From an uncultured Eubacteriales bacterium (lineage in GTDB: Bacteria > Bacillota > Clostridia > Oscillospirales > Oscillospiraceae): 50,353 bases of DNA. The position numbers were made by a program, and so were the translations under genes. Shown here in pieces: positions 1 through 8,820 of the stretch. The DNA lies in assembly GCA_900540635.1 (NCBI GenBank), contig UQGU01000014.1:1-50353 (forward strand). The letters run 5' to 3'. How positions within the stretch are numbered: position 1 is the first letter of the stretch; every line of letters starts with the position of its first letter. The notes beneath the pieces are model-generated. The model did no database searches. It was not told the DNA's origin and was given only the letters and a program-made list of their open reading frames with translations.

Positions 1-2117
1 CCAATGAGACTTATCCCACAGCAGGCACGAAAGTAAACAGCGGCAGCGTTTACACTGTGAACTATGTGAAGGACGAGAGCCAGACCCAGGGCACCAAGTA
101 TACTGTAAAGTATACGATCAACGGTGTGGAGCAGACCGCAGACGGATTTGAAGTGACCGGCACAGCCTGGGTCAACGATGATCCCGCACAGATCGCCATT
201 GCAGAGGGCGGCATTCCTGCACCTGCCGACAAGTACGAAGGCTACAAGCTCGACCCCGCCAATGAGACTTATCCCACAGCAGGCACGAAAGTAAACAGCG
301 GCAGCGTTTACACCGTGAACTATGTCAAGCGCACCGACCTGACCTACACCGTCAAGTACCTCTGGACCGACGGTATGGGTTCCGGCACCGCCATTGAAGG
401 CGTTCAGGACAAGGTCGTGGAGAATGTCACCTTTGAACAGGAAATCTTGGAAGAGCCCATTGAGATCCCTGGCTACACTCCTGTGGAAACAGGCAAGGTG
501 GAGCGCCGGATGGACAAGGAATCCCTGACGATTGTCTTCCTGTACTACAAGAATGTCACCCTGACCGCCGCTTCTGGTTCCGTTGTTTACAACGGCACCA
601 CCCAGACCCTGAGCGGTTACACCAGCTCCGAAGCGGAAGCTAAGTTCGAGGGCATCACTGCCAATGGCAGCGGCAAGGACGTGGGCAAGTACGCCGTGAC
701 CTTTAGCGGTGTCTCCGAGCGGGAGCAGAAGATCTCCAAGAATGGCAGATACCTGCTGACCGGGACTGTGGACGGCAAGCTGACCATCACCCCCGCAACC
801 CTGACCGTGACTACCGAGTCCGACAGCAAGGTCTATGACGGCACCGCCCTGACGGCGCCCGGCAGCATCACCGGTCTGGTAGGCCGCGAGAGTGTGGACT
901 TCTCCGTCACCGGCAGCCAGACGGACGTTGGCAGCAGCAAGAATACCTACAGCATCGATTGGGGCAATACCAAGTCTTCCAACTACACGGTTGCGGAAAC
1001 GCTGGGCACCCTGACCGTCACCGCCCAGAGCATCACGCCTCCTGAGGATCCCGATGACCCCAACGGTTACCTGGGCGTTCAGGTGGACAGCCCCGCCGAT
1101 CATGTGTATGACGGCGCGGAGCACAAGTGGGCCCCCACTGTGACGGACAAGGACGGCAATGCCCTGACGGAGAATAAGGACTACACCGTTGCCTACGGCA
1201 AGACCGATTTCACCAACGTCACCGGCGACATCACCGTGACCGTCCGGGGTATCGGCAACTACACCGGCACCGTGACCAGAAGCTACAAGATCACCCCCAG
1301 AGAGGCCGTCATCACCGTGAACAACGGCACCAAGACTGCGGGCCAGAACGACCCCGCCTTCACCGGCACCGTGACGGGCCTGATTGGTGAAAACGACCTG
1401 GGCGTTGTGAGCTATGTGCGTACCAACAATGCGGAAGCCGTCGGCACCTACACCGGTGTCCTGACCGCCCTGTACACCGAGAACGCCAACTATGACGTTC
1501 GGGTGATCAACGGTACCTTCGTGATCACTGCGGCCAATAACCCGAATCCCAATCCTCCTCAGCCCAACCCCAATCCTCCGCAGCCCAACCCCAATCCTCC
1601 TCAGCCCCAGCCCGAGCCCAAACCTGAACCCAAACCTGAACCCAAACCCGAGCCTCAGCCCAAACCCGAACCTCAGCCTGAACCTGAGGGAACCGTGGTA
1701 GAGGAGATCGCGGATGAGGCCACGCCTCTGGCTATGGGCGGCGCATGGGCCCTGGTGAACCTGATCCTGACGATCCTGACGGTGCTTGGCAGCATCCTGC
1801 TGCTCATCGGCTACATCGGCAAGAAGCAGAAGGAGCGGGAGGATGAGAACGGCAACGTTATCCTCAACGCCGAGGGTGAAGCCGAGACAGACGACATCAA
1901 GAAGAAGGGCGGCTGGAGACTGGCCAGCATCATCCCCGCCGTGGCTGCAGTGATCGCATTCATTCTCACCGAGAATATGCGCCTGCCCATGGTCCTGGTG
2001 GACAAGTGGACTCTGCTGATGGTGATCATCGCCCTGGTCCAGCTGCTGGTTGCCTACTTCAGCAAGAAGAAGACCCAGGAACCCGAGCAGCCCGAGCAGA
2101 TGGTTGCAAACGCATAA
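1..2117 (+). CDS. Repeat-rich surface protein with MucBP/InlB_B-like and MBG-like domains (5' end missing)
   Basis: The reading frame is open from base 3, so the true start lies upstream; about 704 residues are visible. A roughly 85-residue unit ending in YTVNYVK occurs twice (the second about 258 bases after the first), followed by a MucBP/InlB_B-like beta unit. Next come MBG-like modules with the YDGT signature (around residues 190-345), then two further beta-sandwich units. A proline-rich spacer of PNPNPPQP and EPKPEP units spans about residues 512-562. Three hydrophobic stretches close the protein (about 581-606, 640-660, 665-687), with Lys-rich cytoplasmic loops and no LPXTG motif, so membrane anchoring rather than sortase anchoring is likely. 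The extended repeats and Pro-rich stalk fit a cell-surface adhesin or wall-spanning protein. Ligand unknown. Confidence 0.8.
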   Translation, partial: NETYPTAGTKVNSGSVYTVNYVKDESQTQGTKYTVKYTINGVEQTADGFEVTGTAWVNDDPAQIAIAEGGIPAPADKYEGYKLDPANETYPTAGTKVNSGSVYTVNYVKRTDLTYTVKYLWTDGMGSGTAIEGVQDKVVENVTFEQEILEEPIEIPGYTPVETGKVERRMDKESLTIVFLYYKNVTLTAASGSVVYNGTTQTLSGYTSSEAEAKFEGITANGSGKDVGKYAVTFSGVSEREQKISKNGRYLLTGTVDGKLTITPATLTVTTESDSKVYDGTALTAPGSITGLVGRESVDFSVTGSQTDVGSSKNTYSIDWGNTKSSNYTVAETLGTLTVTAQSITPPEDPDDPNGYLGVQVDSPADHVYDGAEHKWAPTVTDKDGNALTENKDYTVAYGKTDFTNVTGDITVTVRGIGNYTGTVTRSYKITPREAVITVNNGTKTAGQNDPAFTGTVTGLIGENDLGVVSYVRTNNAEAVGTYTGVLTALYTENANYDVRVINGTFVITAANNPNPNPPQPNPNPPQPNPNPPQPQPEPKPEPKPEPKPEPQPKPEPQPEPEGTVVEEIADEATPLAMGGAWALVNLILTILTVLGSILLLIGYIGKKQKEREDENGNVILNAEGEAETDDIKKKGGWRLASIIPAVAAVIAFILTENMRLPMVLVDKWTLLMVIIALVQLLVAYFSKKKTQEPEQPEQMVANA

Positions 2118-2123
2118 CCCCCC

Positions 2124-2158
2124 AATTCCCTCCGGCGGAAACGCCGGGGGGAATTTTT
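2124..2158 (+). terminator. Intrinsic terminator after the surface protein gene
   Basis: A 14-bp perfect stem (aattccctccggcg against its complement) with a GAAA tetraloop begins 6 bases after the stop codon and is followed by a T run. It separates the surface protein gene from the mannosidase gene. Confidence 0.9.
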
Positions 2159-2172
2159 GCCAAGCCGGTTCA

Positions 2173-2201
2173 TTGACAGGAAAGGCGGATGCCGGTATGA
2201 T
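2173..2201 (+). promoter_or_regulatory. Promoter of the beta-mannosidase gene
   Basis: TTGACA at 2173-2178 and TATGAT at 2196-2201 are 17 bp apart. A good ribosome binding site (acaggagg) lies 8 bases before the ATG at 2229. Confidence 0.75.
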
Positions 2202-2228
2202 TAAGAAAAAAGAAACAGGAGGCATTTT

Positions 2229-4619
2229 ATGAACCTTTCAGACTGGACCTTTTTCATGGACGGCTTTGAGCCGCTGCCCTGCCGGGCGCCCTGCACCATG
2301 TATAGCGTACTTTTGGAAAACGGAAAGATCCCGGACCCCTTCTATGGGGTCAACGAGCAGACCCTGCGGCACTTGGGGGAACGGGACTGTGCCTTCGAGA
2401 CGGAATTCACGGTGGATGCCCGGGATCTGGAGAAGGAATACCAGGAGCTGGAATTTTCCGGTCTGGATACCGTCTGCCGCATCCTGCTGAACGGGTCGCC
2501 GTTGGGCAGGACAAAGAATATGCACAGGACTTACGTTTTCCCGGTAAAGGACCGGCTGGTCCCCGGGAAAAACACGCTGCGGCTGGAATTTTCCTCCCCC
2601 ATGGCCTATTTCCGGGAGGCCCAGCGGCGGCACTATCTCTATATGAATGACGGGGATACGGTCCCCGGAACGGCCCACCTGCGCAAGGCCATGTTCGAGT
2701 CCGGCTGGGACTGGGCGCCTACCCTGCCGGATATGGGCATTACCCGCCCTGTGGAGCTGCGCAGCTTTGACGGCGGACGGCTGGAGCGGGTGCTGGTCAG
2801 CCAGAAGCACCGGGGCGGAGAGGTGGACGTGAGCGTCCGTGCGGATGTGCTTTGCGGACCGGAATATGAAGTTTATGTAAACCTTGACGGGCAGCGGGTA
2901 CGGGCAACGGCCGGTGAGGCGGTGGTCCATATCGAGCATCCCCGGCTCTGGTGGGTGCGGGGCTACGGCGAGCAGCCCCTCTATCCGCTGGAAACGGAGC
3001 TCTGGGTCGGGGGCACCTGCGTGGACCGGAAAACGATGCGCATCGGCCTGCGGACGCTGACGGTGAGCACGGAGAAGGACGCCGACGGAAAGGGCAGCGA
3101 ATTCTGCTTCGTCATCAACGGCGTGAAAATCTTCTCCATGGGCGCAAACTTCGTCCCCATGGACAGCCTGCTCACCAGGATCACCCCGGACCGGCTGGAA
3201 AATCTGGTAAATCAGGCCGCTGCCGCCAATTTCAACACCCTGCGGATCTGGGGCGGCGGTTATTATCCGGAGGATACGTTCTATGATCTCTGCGATGAAA
3301 AGGGCATTCTGGTCTGGCAGGATTTTATGGTGGCCTGCGCAAACATCTGGCTCACAAAGGACATGGAGCAGGAATTTACCTGCGAGGCTGTGGATAACCT
3401 GTCGAGACTTCAGCACCATGCCTCCCTGGGCCTGCTCTGCGGCAACAACGAGATGGAGGGCATGATCCTCGGCGGCTGCCAGAATACGGAGCTGGTGCAC
3501 ATGGATTATTTGCGGCTGTATGAGCACCTTCTGCCGGAGCTCTGCGGAGCGTATGCACCGGATACCTTCTACTGGCCCTCCAGCCCCTCCTCCGGCGGCA
3601 GCTTTGATGACCCCGGCTGCCCTTCCCGGGGAGACACCCACTACTGGATGGTCTGGCACGGCGGCCTGCCCTTTACGGCCTACCGGGAGAACAGCTTCCG
3701 GTTCTGCTCGGAATACGGCTTTGAAAGCCTGCCCAGCATGAAAACCATTGAGACCTTCAGCGCCCCGGAGGACCGGAATCTCCTGTCCCGGGTCATGGAT
3801 GATCACCAGAAGTGCCGCACCGGAAACGAAAAGCTGCTGCGGTATCTGGCGGACTATTATCTCTATCCCAGCCGCTTTGAGGACCTGGTCTATGCCTCCC
3901 AGCTGATGCAGGCTGAGGCTATTGAAAGCGCCGTGGAGCATTTCCGCCGCCAGCGGGGCTACTGCATGGGCTCTACCTACTGGCAGTTCAACGACTGCTG
4001 GCCTGTGGCCTCCTGGGCGAGCATCGATTATTTCGGCCGCTGGAAGGCGCTGCACTATGCGGCAAAGCGGTTCTATGCCCCGGTGGCCATGGGGCTGTTC
4101 CTGGAAAACGGCACCCTGACGGTGAACATCGCCAACGAGACCCGGCAGGCTTTCCGGGGAGCGGTGCGGCTGTACCTGTGCCGGGGGGACCGGACGGTGC
4201 TGGATGAGCAGCGCTGTGAGGTTACTGTGGAAGCCCTGTCCTCTCTGGATGTTCTGCGCCGGAAGGCGGATGCTGCGGATGTCTACGATACCTATCTCTA
4301 TGCCGACCTCTACGACGCTTCCGGAAGCTTCCTGACCCGCCGGACGCAGCTGCTGGTGCCGCCCAAGCATTTCTCCTGGCGGAAGCCCCGGCTGACGGTG
4401 ACGGCGGAGGATATTCCCGGGGGTGTGGCATTCCGGGTAAGCGCGGATGCTTTTGCCAAGAATGTGTACCTGGATTTCCGGGACCGGGACCTGGTCCTTT
4501 CGGATAATTATTTTGATTTGACCGCCCCGGAAGCCTATACGGTCACAGCCCAGACCCAGGCAAGCGCCGCCGAGCTGCTATCGCAGCTGACGGTCAAAAC
4601 CGTCTATGACATTCGGTAA
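2229..4619 (+). CDS. Beta-mannosidase, glycoside hydrolase family 2
   Basis: A 796-residue protein with GH2 layout: N-terminal jelly-roll sugar-binding domain (ending near FESGWDWAPTLPD), immunoglobulin-like middle, then a TIM barrel. The barrel carries GNNE with the acid/base glutamate near residue 408 and CSEYGFES with the nucleophile near 495. The motif NTLRIWGGGYYPEDTFYDLC is typical of beta-mannosidases rather than beta-galactosidases. No signal peptide is seen, so it should act in the cytoplasm, trimming non-reducing beta-linked mannose from imported mannan or N-glycan fragments. It starts at an ATG with a strong binding site and stands as a single gene between its own promoter and the next regulator gene. 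Length is a little under many family members. Sugar preference is inferred from family motifs only. Confidence 0.9.
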   Translation: MNLSDWTFFMDGFEPLPCRAPCTMYSVLLENGKIPDPFYGVNEQTLRHLGERDCAFETEFTVDARDLEKEYQELEFSGLDTVCRILLNGSPLGRTKNMHRTYVFPVKDRLVPGKNTLRLEFSSPMAYFREAQRRHYLYMNDGDTVPGTAHLRKAMFESGWDWAPTLPDMGITRPVELRSFDGGRLERVLVSQKHRGGEVDVSVRADVLCGPEYEVYVNLDGQRVRATAGEAVVHIEHPRLWWVRGYGEQPLYPLETELWVGGTCVDRKTMRIGLRTLTVSTEKDADGKGSEFCFVINGVKIFSMGANFVPMDSLLTRITPDRLENLVNQAAAANFNTLRIWGGGYYPEDTFYDLCDEKGILVWQDFMVACANIWLTKDMEQEFTCEAVDNLSRLQHHASLGLLCGNNEMEGMILGGCQNTELVHMDYLRLYEHLLPELCGAYAPDTFYWPSSPSSGGSFDDPGCPSRGDTHYWMVWHGGLPFTAYRENSFRFCSEYGFESLPSMKTIETFSAPEDRNLLSRVMDDHQKCRTGNEKLLRYLADYYLYPSRFEDLVYASQLMQAEAIESAVEHFRRQRGYCMGSTYWQFNDCWPVASWASIDYFGRWKALHYAAKRFYAPVAMGLFLENGTLTVNIANETRQAFRGAVRLYLCRGDRTVLDEQRCEVTVEALSSLDVLRRKADAADVYDTYLYADLYDASGSFLTRRTQLLVPPKHFSWRKPRLTVTAEDIPGGVAFRVSADAFAKNVYLDFRDRDLVLSDNYFDLTAPEAYTVTAQTQASAAELLSQLTVKTVYDIR

Positions 4620-4659
4620 GGGGTATTGAAAGAATCACACGTCGGGAAAACTGCATGAT

Positions 4660-4730
4660 ATCATACTTTGGAATGATTTACTTTCTCGAAAATAGCTGAT
4701 ACAATAAGAATAAAGTCGAAAAAGTATGAT
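4660..4730 (+). promoter_or_regulatory. Promoter of the LuxR-type regulator gene inside a 10-bp inverted repeat
   Basis: TTTACT (4677-4682) and TACAAT (4700-4705) are 17 bp apart. The arms atcatacttt (4660-4669) and aaagtatgat (4721-4730) are exact reverse complements and bracket the promoter symmetrically, so they could be a paired operator, possibly for autoregulation. Confidence 0.55.
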
Positions 4731-4744
4731 GTGGAGGCTTTTCT

Positions 4745-7108
4745 ATGGCAGAACGGACGATTATCAAGCGGTCCATTGCAGACTGCTTTGAGAAATTCAT
4801 GAAGCAGGGGCGCGTGCTGTTTTTCAGTGCACCCTGCGGCTTTGGAAAAACCTGCGTGGCCGATACCCTGACAGAGGGCAAAAGCGTGCTGCGTCTGTCT
4901 GCGGCAGACCCGGATTTTGCCGTTCCCTCCAAGGCGGGCAGCTGGCGCATTCTGCTCATCGATGATTTGCAGAATTTGCAGGAGGACGAGGAGTGGCTGC
5001 CTCTGCGGGATTTAATTCGGGACTGTCCGGAGCGTCGGTTCCTGCTCCTGTCCCGGGGCGCGCCCAACGGGACGCTGATGGCGTTCCAGTATTCCGGCCT
5101 GATGACGGTGCTGGAATCAAAAGCCTTCCTCTTCGAGCGGGAGGATGTGCGCAGGCTGCTGGAAAGCTGGGAGATTTCTGCCTCCGATGCGGATATCAGC
5201 GGGATTTATAAGGAATCCATCGGCCATCCCTTGGGCGTGGTGGTTACTGCCCGGCGAATGGCCCAGGGGGCCCCGTTCTCTTTGGAGCTGGTGGGAGAAT
5301 GCTTCCAGGAGGTCTTCCGGTATTTTGAAACGGCCGTATACCGGCGGTTTGATCTGCCCATTCAGCGTTTTTTGCTGGAGCTTGCTCCCTTTAAGTCCTT
5401 CGATCTGGACTTGGCCCGTATTGTGACCGGCAGCCATAACGCCGGGGAAATGCTGGACTGGCTCCAGCGCAATACCTCCATGCTGCAATATGACGGCGTT
5501 CTGCACTTCCGTTTCTGGGAGCAGTTCCGCCCGTTTCTGCTGTGGGAAATGGGCCGGGAGTACCCGCCGGAGCGGAAACGGGCGCTGATGGTCCGGGGCG
5601 GGATGTACTATGAACTGAAAGAGGACTACCCTAACGCCCTGGACTGCTATATCCAGGGACAGGAGCACGCCAAGGTATCCGAGCTGCTGATCCGCAACGC
5701 GGAGACTTTCCCGGGAATGGCCCACTACCGGGAAATGGAAAAGTACTATCGGAAGCTGCCGGAGAGCGATATCCTGGCGTCCCCGGCGCTGATACAGGGC
5801 ATGAGCATGCTCTGCGCCATGTCCGGTGACTATGAAGGCTCCGAGCGGTGGTACAAGACACTGGAACGCTTTGCCCAGAACTGCGGGCCCCAGGATGCAG
5901 TGCTGACCCAGGCGCGCAGCTGCCTGGTCTGGCTGGATATCAGTTTGCCCCAGCGGGGAGTGGAGACGCTTGCGGAGGCTTTTCCGAAGATATCTCGAAT
6001 GGTTCGCCGGAAGGAGCTGGTTTTGCAGTCCTTCTCTGCGACCAGCGGCCTGCCCAGCATTGTCAACGGCGGCAAGGACTTCTCCGACTGGTGCACCAAG
6101 GACGACCAGATGTTCAAAACCATGAGCGGCCCGCTGCAGTCGGTCCTGGGCAAATACGGCGTAGGGCTGGCGGAAAGCGCTGCTGCGGAGAGCAAGTACG
6201 AAAAGGGCGAGGATATCTCCGTGCATTTGCTGGATTTGGTGCAGCGCATGGGCGAAATTCGGAACAACGGTACGCCGGAGATGGAGTTCGCGATAACTGC
6301 TCTGCTGGCCAGGAGCCAGACGACTTCCGGCAGGGCGGGGGATGCCAAGCGGACCCTGCTGGCATTGCGCCAGCGATTTGAAGAGACGGGCCAGAACCGG
6401 TATTTGGACAATCTGGATGCGCTTCTCTGCCGCCTGGATCTGCGCTTGGGCAACCTGGATGCGGCAGATACCTGGTATCTGAAAAAAGCCCCCAAAGATC
6501 CCCTGCATTTTGATGCGCTGAAGCGGTATCAGTATCTGACGCAGGCGGCGGTGGAGCTGGTGGCGGGACAGACGAAGAACGTATTTTTCACACTGGCCCC
6601 TATGGACGGCTATTGCAAGGCCTGCGGCCGCCATCTGGACAAGATCAGTACCGACCTGCTGCGGGCTATGGCCCTATACCGGGAGCAGGACGAAAGGTGG
6701 CATGAATATCTGAAAACCGCCCTGACAGAGGCGGAGAATTACCGCTTCGTCCGGCCGGCCAGCGTGTTCGGCGGGGCCATCCTGCCGCTGCTGGAGCAGA
6801 CGAAATGGACAGGGGACGCAAAATGGTTCAAGGCTGTTCTGACAGATACCCGCGTCCAGGCAAGCTTCTATCCCGACTATCTTCGGCCCCGGATGTCCCC
6901 TGCGGAAAACCTGACCGCAACGGAAATGCGGGTGCTGCACCTGATCTGTGCGGACAAGAGCAATGCGGAGATCGGCGAGATCATGGACATTAAGCTGCCC
7001 ACGGTGAAGACCCATGTGAGCCGGGTGCTGGAAAAGCTGGGCGTCAGCCGCCGCAGCGAGGCAAAAACCGCAGCCAAGAAGCTCTGGCTCATCCCGGAAG
7101 AGCTATAA
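4745..7108 (+). CDS. STAND-type ATPase transcriptional regulator with LuxR DNA-binding domain (MalT-like)
   Basis: A 787-residue regulator. Residues about 20-40 carry a Walker A motif (APCGFGKT) and about 70-80 a Walker B-like stretch (ILLIDDL), as in signal-transduction ATPases. The middle (about 280-640) is helical and TPR-like. The last about 65 residues form a LuxR/FixJ helix-turn-helix (LTATEMRVLHLICADKSNAE, then PTVKTHVSRVLEKLGVSRRS). This is the layout of MalT, where ATP and a sensed ligand drive oligomerisation and activation. Its target is not visible. It follows the mannosidase gene and precedes the CbiK operon but has its own promoter, so a link to either is only suggested by position. 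Start ATG with ggagg upstream. Confidence 0.85.
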   Translation: MAERTIIKRSIADCFEKFMKQGRVLFFSAPCGFGKTCVADTLTEGKSVLRLSAADPDFAVPSKAGSWRILLIDDLQNLQEDEEWLPLRDLIRDCPERRFLLLSRGAPNGTLMAFQYSGLMTVLESKAFLFEREDVRRLLESWEISASDADISGIYKESIGHPLGVVVTARRMAQGAPFSLELVGECFQEVFRYFETAVYRRFDLPIQRFLLELAPFKSFDLDLARIVTGSHNAGEMLDWLQRNTSMLQYDGVLHFRFWEQFRPFLLWEMGREYPPERKRALMVRGGMYYELKEDYPNALDCYIQGQEHAKVSELLIRNAETFPGMAHYREMEKYYRKLPESDILASPALIQGMSMLCAMSGDYEGSERWYKTLERFAQNCGPQDAVLTQARSCLVWLDISLPQRGVETLAEAFPKISRMVRRKELVLQSFSATSGLPSIVNGGKDFSDWCTKDDQMFKTMSGPLQSVLGKYGVGLAESAAAESKYEKGEDISVHLLDLVQRMGEIRNNGTPEMEFAITALLARSQTTSGRAGDAKRTLLALRQRFEETGQNRYLDNLDALLCRLDLRLGNLDAADTWYLKKAPKDPLHFDALKRYQYLTQAAVELVAGQTKNVFFTLAPMDGYCKACGRHLDKISTDLLRAMALYREQDERWHEYLKTALTEAENYRFVRPASVFGGAILPLLEQTKWTGDAKWFKAVLTDTRVQASFYPDYLRPRMSPAENLTATEMRVLHLICADKSNAEIGEIMDIKLPTVKTHVSRVLEKLGVSRRSEAKTAAKKLWLIPEEL

Positions 7109-7112
7109 AATC

Positions 7113-7142
7113 CAACGCCGCTGAGATTTCTTGGCGGCGTTG
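7113..7142 (+). terminator. Hairpin after the regulator gene (weak terminator)
   Basis: Perfect 9-bp stem (caacgccgc with gcggcgttg) right after the stop codon, but no T run follows. Its right arm overlaps the -35 box of the next promoter. Confidence 0.45.
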
Positions 7143-7168
7143 ACAAATATAGGGCTGTATGCTATAAT
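7140..7168 (+). promoter_or_regulatory. Promoter of the cobalamin-riboswitch operon
   Basis: Consensus boxes TTGACA (7140-7145) and TATAAT (7163-7168), spaced 17 bp. Transcription should begin about 7175, just before the riboswitch. Confidence 0.9.
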
Positions 7169-7196
7169 ACTCCCGTCTGAATTGAATATAAAAGCA

Positions 7197-7348
7197 GCGC
7201 AAAGGTGCCGCCGAAAGGCGGTGAAAAGGGAACCCGGTGCAAGTCCGGGGCGATACAGTCACTGTGAAGGGGAGCGTTTCGGGATGCCACTGGGAAACTG
7301 GGAAGGCAGAAACGCGGGGAACCGAGTCAGGAGACCTGCCTTTGCGTG
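7197..7348 (+). ncRNA. Cobalamin riboswitch (copy 1), controlling the CbiK/ABC operon
   Basis: The conserved cobalamin core is present in order: aaagggaacccggtgcaagtc, then cagtcactgtgaa, gccactgggaaactgggaag, and gagtcaggagacctgcc. Segments gcgcaaagg and cctttgcgt can close the outer helix. Binding of a cobalamin is expected to favour the downstream terminator at 7440-7472 and so repress the operon. Confidence 0.95.
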
Positions 7349-7439
7349 GAATCTCCGATTTGCTGTCTACAAATCGACCTTCCCGCTGGTGTTTGCCCCG
7401 TTTCCGGGTTTTCGGGGCGGATATATGTTGTCAGGAAGA

Positions 7440-7472
7440 GCGGCTGCGGGGATGCAGCCGCTTTTATATTTT
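7440..7472 (+). terminator. Expression-platform terminator of cobalamin riboswitch 1
   Basis: Perfect 8-bp GC stem (gcggctgc with gcagccgc) followed by ttttatatttt, 37 bases before the first ATG. A second hairpin (gccccg against cggggc, about 7395-7418) sits between aptamer and terminator and may be part of the switch. Confidence 0.85.
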
Positions 7473-7508
7473 ATTCAGAGGAAATTTTGAAAAAGAAGGT
7501 AATCCACC

Positions 7509-8744
7509 ATGAAAAAACTGATTGCTCTGCTGCTGGGCGTTTGCATGGTTCTGTCCATGGCTGCCTGCGGCGGCAACAGCACCACTGCTACCACTACGGC
7601 TGCCACCACGGAGGCCACTACCGAGGCTACCACCGAGGCTGCCACTGAGGCTACCCAGTCTCAGGAGGAAATTGACCAGGCTGCTGCCGATGAGGTTGCT
7701 GCTCTGATCGACGCCATCTATGTCCAGACCCGCAACGACGAGACCGACGCCCAGTGCGAGGCCGCCAAGGCTGCCTGGGACGCCCTGACCGATGCTCAGA
7801 AGGAGCTGGTCGAGGGCGAAGAGGCCAGCCCCGAGTACTTCGGCCGCGATACCGGCGATGCTTCTCTGGATGACCCCCGGAATCAGGACGAGATCGGCGA
7901 GAAGGAGCTGCTGGTCGTCTCCTTCGGTACTTCCTTCAACGACAGCCGTGTGGAAGACATCAAGGGCATTGAGGATGCTCTGGCCAAGGCTTTCCCCGAC
8001 TGGTCCGTCCGCCGCGCCTTCACCGCACAGATCATCATCAACCACATCCAGGCCCGTGACGGCGAGAAGATCGACAACATGGAGCAGGCTCTGGACCGTG
8101 CCGTTGCCAACGGCGTGAAGACTCTGGTCGTGCAGCCCACCCACCTGATGCATGGCGCTGAGTACGACGAGATGTGCGAGGCTCTGGAGGAGTACAAGGA
8201 CAAGATCGAGACCATCGTGGTTGCCGAGCCCATGCTGGGCGAGGTCGGCTCCGATGCCACCGTCATCAATGCCGACAAGGAAGCCGTTGCCAAGGCTGTC
8301 GTCGCTGCCGCTCTGGAAGAGGCCGGCTACGAGAGCACCGAGAAGGCCGCTGAGGACAGCACCGCTTTTGTCTTCATGGGCCACGGCACTGCCCACGTCG
8401 CTAAGGTGACCTACAGCCAGATGCAGACCCAGATGCAGAACCTGGGCTACAAGAATGTCTTCATCGGCACCGTTGAAGGCGAGCCCGAGGAGACCGCCTG
8501 CGAGAACGTCATTGAGGCTGTCAAGGCCGCCGGCTACACCAAGGTTGTCCTGCGTCCTCTGATGGTCGTCGCCGGTGACCATGCCAACAACGACATGGCC
8601 GGTTCCGATGACGATTCCTGGAAGACCATGTTCGAGGCTGCCGGCCTGGACGTGACCTGCCAGATCTCCGGCCTGGGCCGTATTGAGGCTGTGGAGCAGC
8701 TGTATGTTGCCCACACCCAGGCTGCTATGGATTCCGCTAACTAA
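7509..8744 (+). CDS. cbiK: Membrane-anchored CbiK-type cobaltochelatase (lipoprotein)
   Basis: A 411-residue protein. A signal peptide ends in a lipobox (LSMAAC, lipid Cys20), a Thr/Glu-rich linker follows, then one helical module (about 56-103, EAAKAAWDALTDAQKELVE), then a full CbiK domain (about 130-411). The CbiK signatures are LLVVSFGTSFNDSR, QPTHLMHGAEY (His212, His215) and MGHGTAH (His292, His296). CbiK enzymes insert Co2+ into sirohydrochlorin during anaerobic B12 synthesis in the cytoplasm. A lipobox would instead place this one on the outer membrane face. It heads a cobalamin-repressed operon with an ABC importer, so a role in tetrapyrrole or corrinoid capture, metal insertion or cobalt handling outside the cell is more likely than ordinary biosynthesis. 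Exported CbiK proteins are known in Desulfovibrio. The exact role here is open. Confidence 0.85.
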   Translation: MKKLIALLLGVCMVLSMAACGGNSTTATTTAATTEATTEATTEAATEATQSQEEIDQAAADEVAALIDAIYVQTRNDETDAQCEAAKAAWDALTDAQKELVEGEEASPEYFGRDTGDASLDDPRNQDEIGEKELLVVSFGTSFNDSRVEDIKGIEDALAKAFPDWSVRRAFTAQIIINHIQARDGEKIDNMEQALDRAVANGVKTLVVQPTHLMHGAEYDEMCEALEEYKDKIETIVVAEPMLGEVGSDATVINADKEAVAKAVVAAALEEAGYESTEKAAEDSTAFVFMGHGTAHVAKVTYSQMQTQMQNLGYKNVFIGTVEGEPEETACENVIEAVKAAGYTKVVLRPLMVVAGDHANNDMAGSDDDSWKTMFEAAGLDVTCQISGLGRIEAVEQLYVAHTQAAMDSAN

Positions 8745-8763
8745 ATCTACTTCATAAACCCGG

Positions 8764-8792
8764 GATCACCCGGGGGCAGTAAGCCCCTGGGT
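8764..8792 (+). other. Hairpin between the first two genes of the CbiK operon
   Basis: Segments tcacccgggggc and gcccctgggtga pair with one mismatch around a 5-base loop, without a T run. It may stabilise the upstream mRNA or tune the ratio of chelatase to later products. Confidence 0.5.
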
Positions 8793-8820
8793 GAATTCCA
8801 TGCATAAGGAGAAATGAAAA

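Noticed and set aside
1..325. Tandem DNA repeat as a recombination hotspot
   Set aside because: The two near-identical stretches (1-70 and 259-328) are simply repeated coding modules of the surface protein.
2238..4370. Long minus-strand open frame inside the beta-mannosidase gene
   Set aside because: It is the mirror of a GC-rich coding sequence; no ribosome binding site, low-complexity His/Arg/Pro-rich product and no family resemblance.
7464..8714. Long minus-strand open frame opposite the cbiK gene
   Set aside because: Leucine/glycine-rich shadow of the biased codons of cbiK; the plus strand carries a full CbiK domain and riboswitch.
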